NCBI GenBank assembly: GCA_030750975.1
Contig: JASMHC010000015.1
Coordinates: 1-64,000 of the forward strand
Direction of reading: 5' to 3'
Source of the DNA: Paracoccaceae bacterium
GTDB taxonomy: Bacteria; Pseudomonadota; Alphaproteobacteria; Rhodobacterales; Rhodobacteraceae
DNA: 64,000 nt
The position numbers were made by a program, and so were the translations under genes. This document shows positions 63,437-64,000 of this stretch, piece by piece (within the stretch, counting starts at the first letter, position 1; each line of letters begins with the position of its first letter). The notes under the pieces were generated by a model. The model was not told the DNA's origin. It searched no databases and worked only from the letters and a program-made list of their open reading frames with translations.

Positions 63437-63876
63437 TGGAAGACAGCTACCGCCTTACCCCGTCAACCAAGCTGGACCCCGGCGAAAGGGTTGAGCAAAG
63501 CTTTCAGGCCGACCGGGGCGCCTATATCCGCGATCACGCATGGCTGGCAGCGCTGGCGATGGCGGCGGGGATGGCGATCCTTTGGGCAATCGGGAATCCG
63601 CATGTCTGGACAGGGGCCGTTGGCGGGCTGGCGGCCATTGTATTGCGCGGGGGGTATGTGGCCTCGGACGAATTGAAGGTTCGCTGGGATCTGACCAATC
63701 AACGCCTGCTCGGCCCTCAGACCCGCGCGGTGCCTCTGGGGCAGATCAAGGATGTGCGTATCCTTCTCAGCGCCGTGCAGGTGATCACCACCACCGGCGA
63801 CAAGCACTTGCTGAAATATCAGGCCGACCGCGAAGCTACCAAAGCCGCACTTCTTTCTGCGGCCTCGCGACGATAG
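63436..63876 (+). CDS. PH-domain (bPH2-like) membrane protein
   Basis: A 146-residue protein with two short membrane segments (about 35-51 and 57-74) followed by a small beta-rich PH-like domain (DLTNQRLLGPQTRAVPLGQIKDVRI). Such proteins occur between pyrB and pyrC in many Rhodobacterales; function unknown. Its ATG shares an A with the TGA of the DUF4268 gene. Confidence 0.8.
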   Translation: MEDSYRLTPSTKLDPGERVEQSFQADRGAYIRDHAWLAALAMAAGMAILWAIGNPHVWTGAVGGLAAIVLRGGYVASDELKVRWDLTNQRLLGPQTRAVPLGQIKDVRILLSAVQVITTTGDKHLLKYQADREATKAALLSAASRR

Positions 63877-63885
63877 GGAAAGCGC

Positions 63886-64000
63886 ATGACCACATTGTTC
63901 ACCAACGCCCGCATCATCGACCCCGAGGCTTTGACCGAGACCGCCGGTGCGCTGCTGGTCGATAGTGGAGAGGTTAAAGAAGTCTTAACGCAAGATGCTG
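63886..64000 (+). CDS. pyrC: Dihydroorotase, 5' part (truncated by window end)
   Basis: The first 38 residues (MTTLFTNARIIDPEALTETAG and on) match the N terminus of class-I dihydroorotase, which converts carbamoylaspartate to dihydroorotate. ATG 63886 has GGGAAAG upstream. The metal-binding DxHxH motif lies beyond the window, so the call rests on the start and on the pyrB neighbourhood. Confidence 0.85.
   Translation, partial: MTTLFTNARIIDPEALTETAGALLVDSGEVKEVLTQDA

Overview
The window looks like a chromosomal segment of an alphaproteobacterium of the order Rhodobacterales, most likely the Roseobacter group. This rests on family-level reading of the proteins: a CcrM-type GANTC methyltransferase with GANTC sites in its own promoter region, phaA-phaB, a short type-2 ArgC, an alphaproteobacterial ETF-ubiquinone oxidoreductase, a tiny aa3 oxidase subunit IV, a plant-type GshA, and GC-rich codon use. 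I found no rRNA, tRNA, CRISPR array, insertion sequence or prophage. Most of the window is densely packed core-genome DNA with many stop/start overlaps of the TGATG or ATGA type.

Layout. 1-9.7 kb: transporters (MFS, DMT, AEC), an alpha/beta hydrolase with a HAD phosphatase, a Cys/Met-type PLP enzyme, UPF0178, SthA and S-formylglutathione hydrolase. 9.3-11.6 kb: mscS, rsfS and rlmH on the minus strand. 11.7-18.6 kb: leucine locus leuC, leuD, leuB, with an AT-richer stand-alone AAA ATPase between leuC and leuD and a membrane protein plus an EEP-like hydrolase between leuD and leuB. 18.7-23.4 kb: DMT exporter, a membrane-bound winged-helix protein, small secreted proteins, rnhB and ccrM. 23.7-28.3 kb: gshA, rsmE operon and ubiA. 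28.4-33.4 kb: OmpA/BON protein, argC, tag and a stand-alone EAL protein. 33.5-35.8 kb: phaA-phaB. 36-43.7 kb: LysR/DMT pair, YdcH, methyltransferase, DUF2007, ispB, ispE, TPR lipid/secretory repeat protein and a LytTR membrane regulator. 43.7-53.3 kb: ETF-QO, greA, azlCD, a lipoprotein, oxidase subunit IV, a DUF6173/MBL/acyl-CoA dehydrogenase operon and a Sua5-type tRNA enzyme. 53.4-61.2 kb: yqgE, a DsbD-N protein, an RND pump with adaptor, moaB and a uracil-DNA glycosylase. 61.5-64 kb: pyrB, a PD-(D/E)XK-like DUF4268 protein, a PH-domain protein and the start of pyrC.

The most unusual structure is that two AT-richer accessory genes sit inside essential biosynthetic operons without obvious disruption: the AAA ATPase between leuC and leuD, preceded by three 10-bp phased repeats and an inverted copy, and the DUF4268 nuclease-like gene joined to pyrB and the PH gene by identical TGATG junctions. 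Other noteworthy structures are a palindromic element translated in frame inside rsmE, a leader peptide coupled to rsfS, a possible leuC leader, and at least two families of dispersed intergenic repeats.

All calls come from reading the sequence and from general family knowledge. No database search was run, and start codons were chosen by ribosome-binding-site-like sequence and family length.
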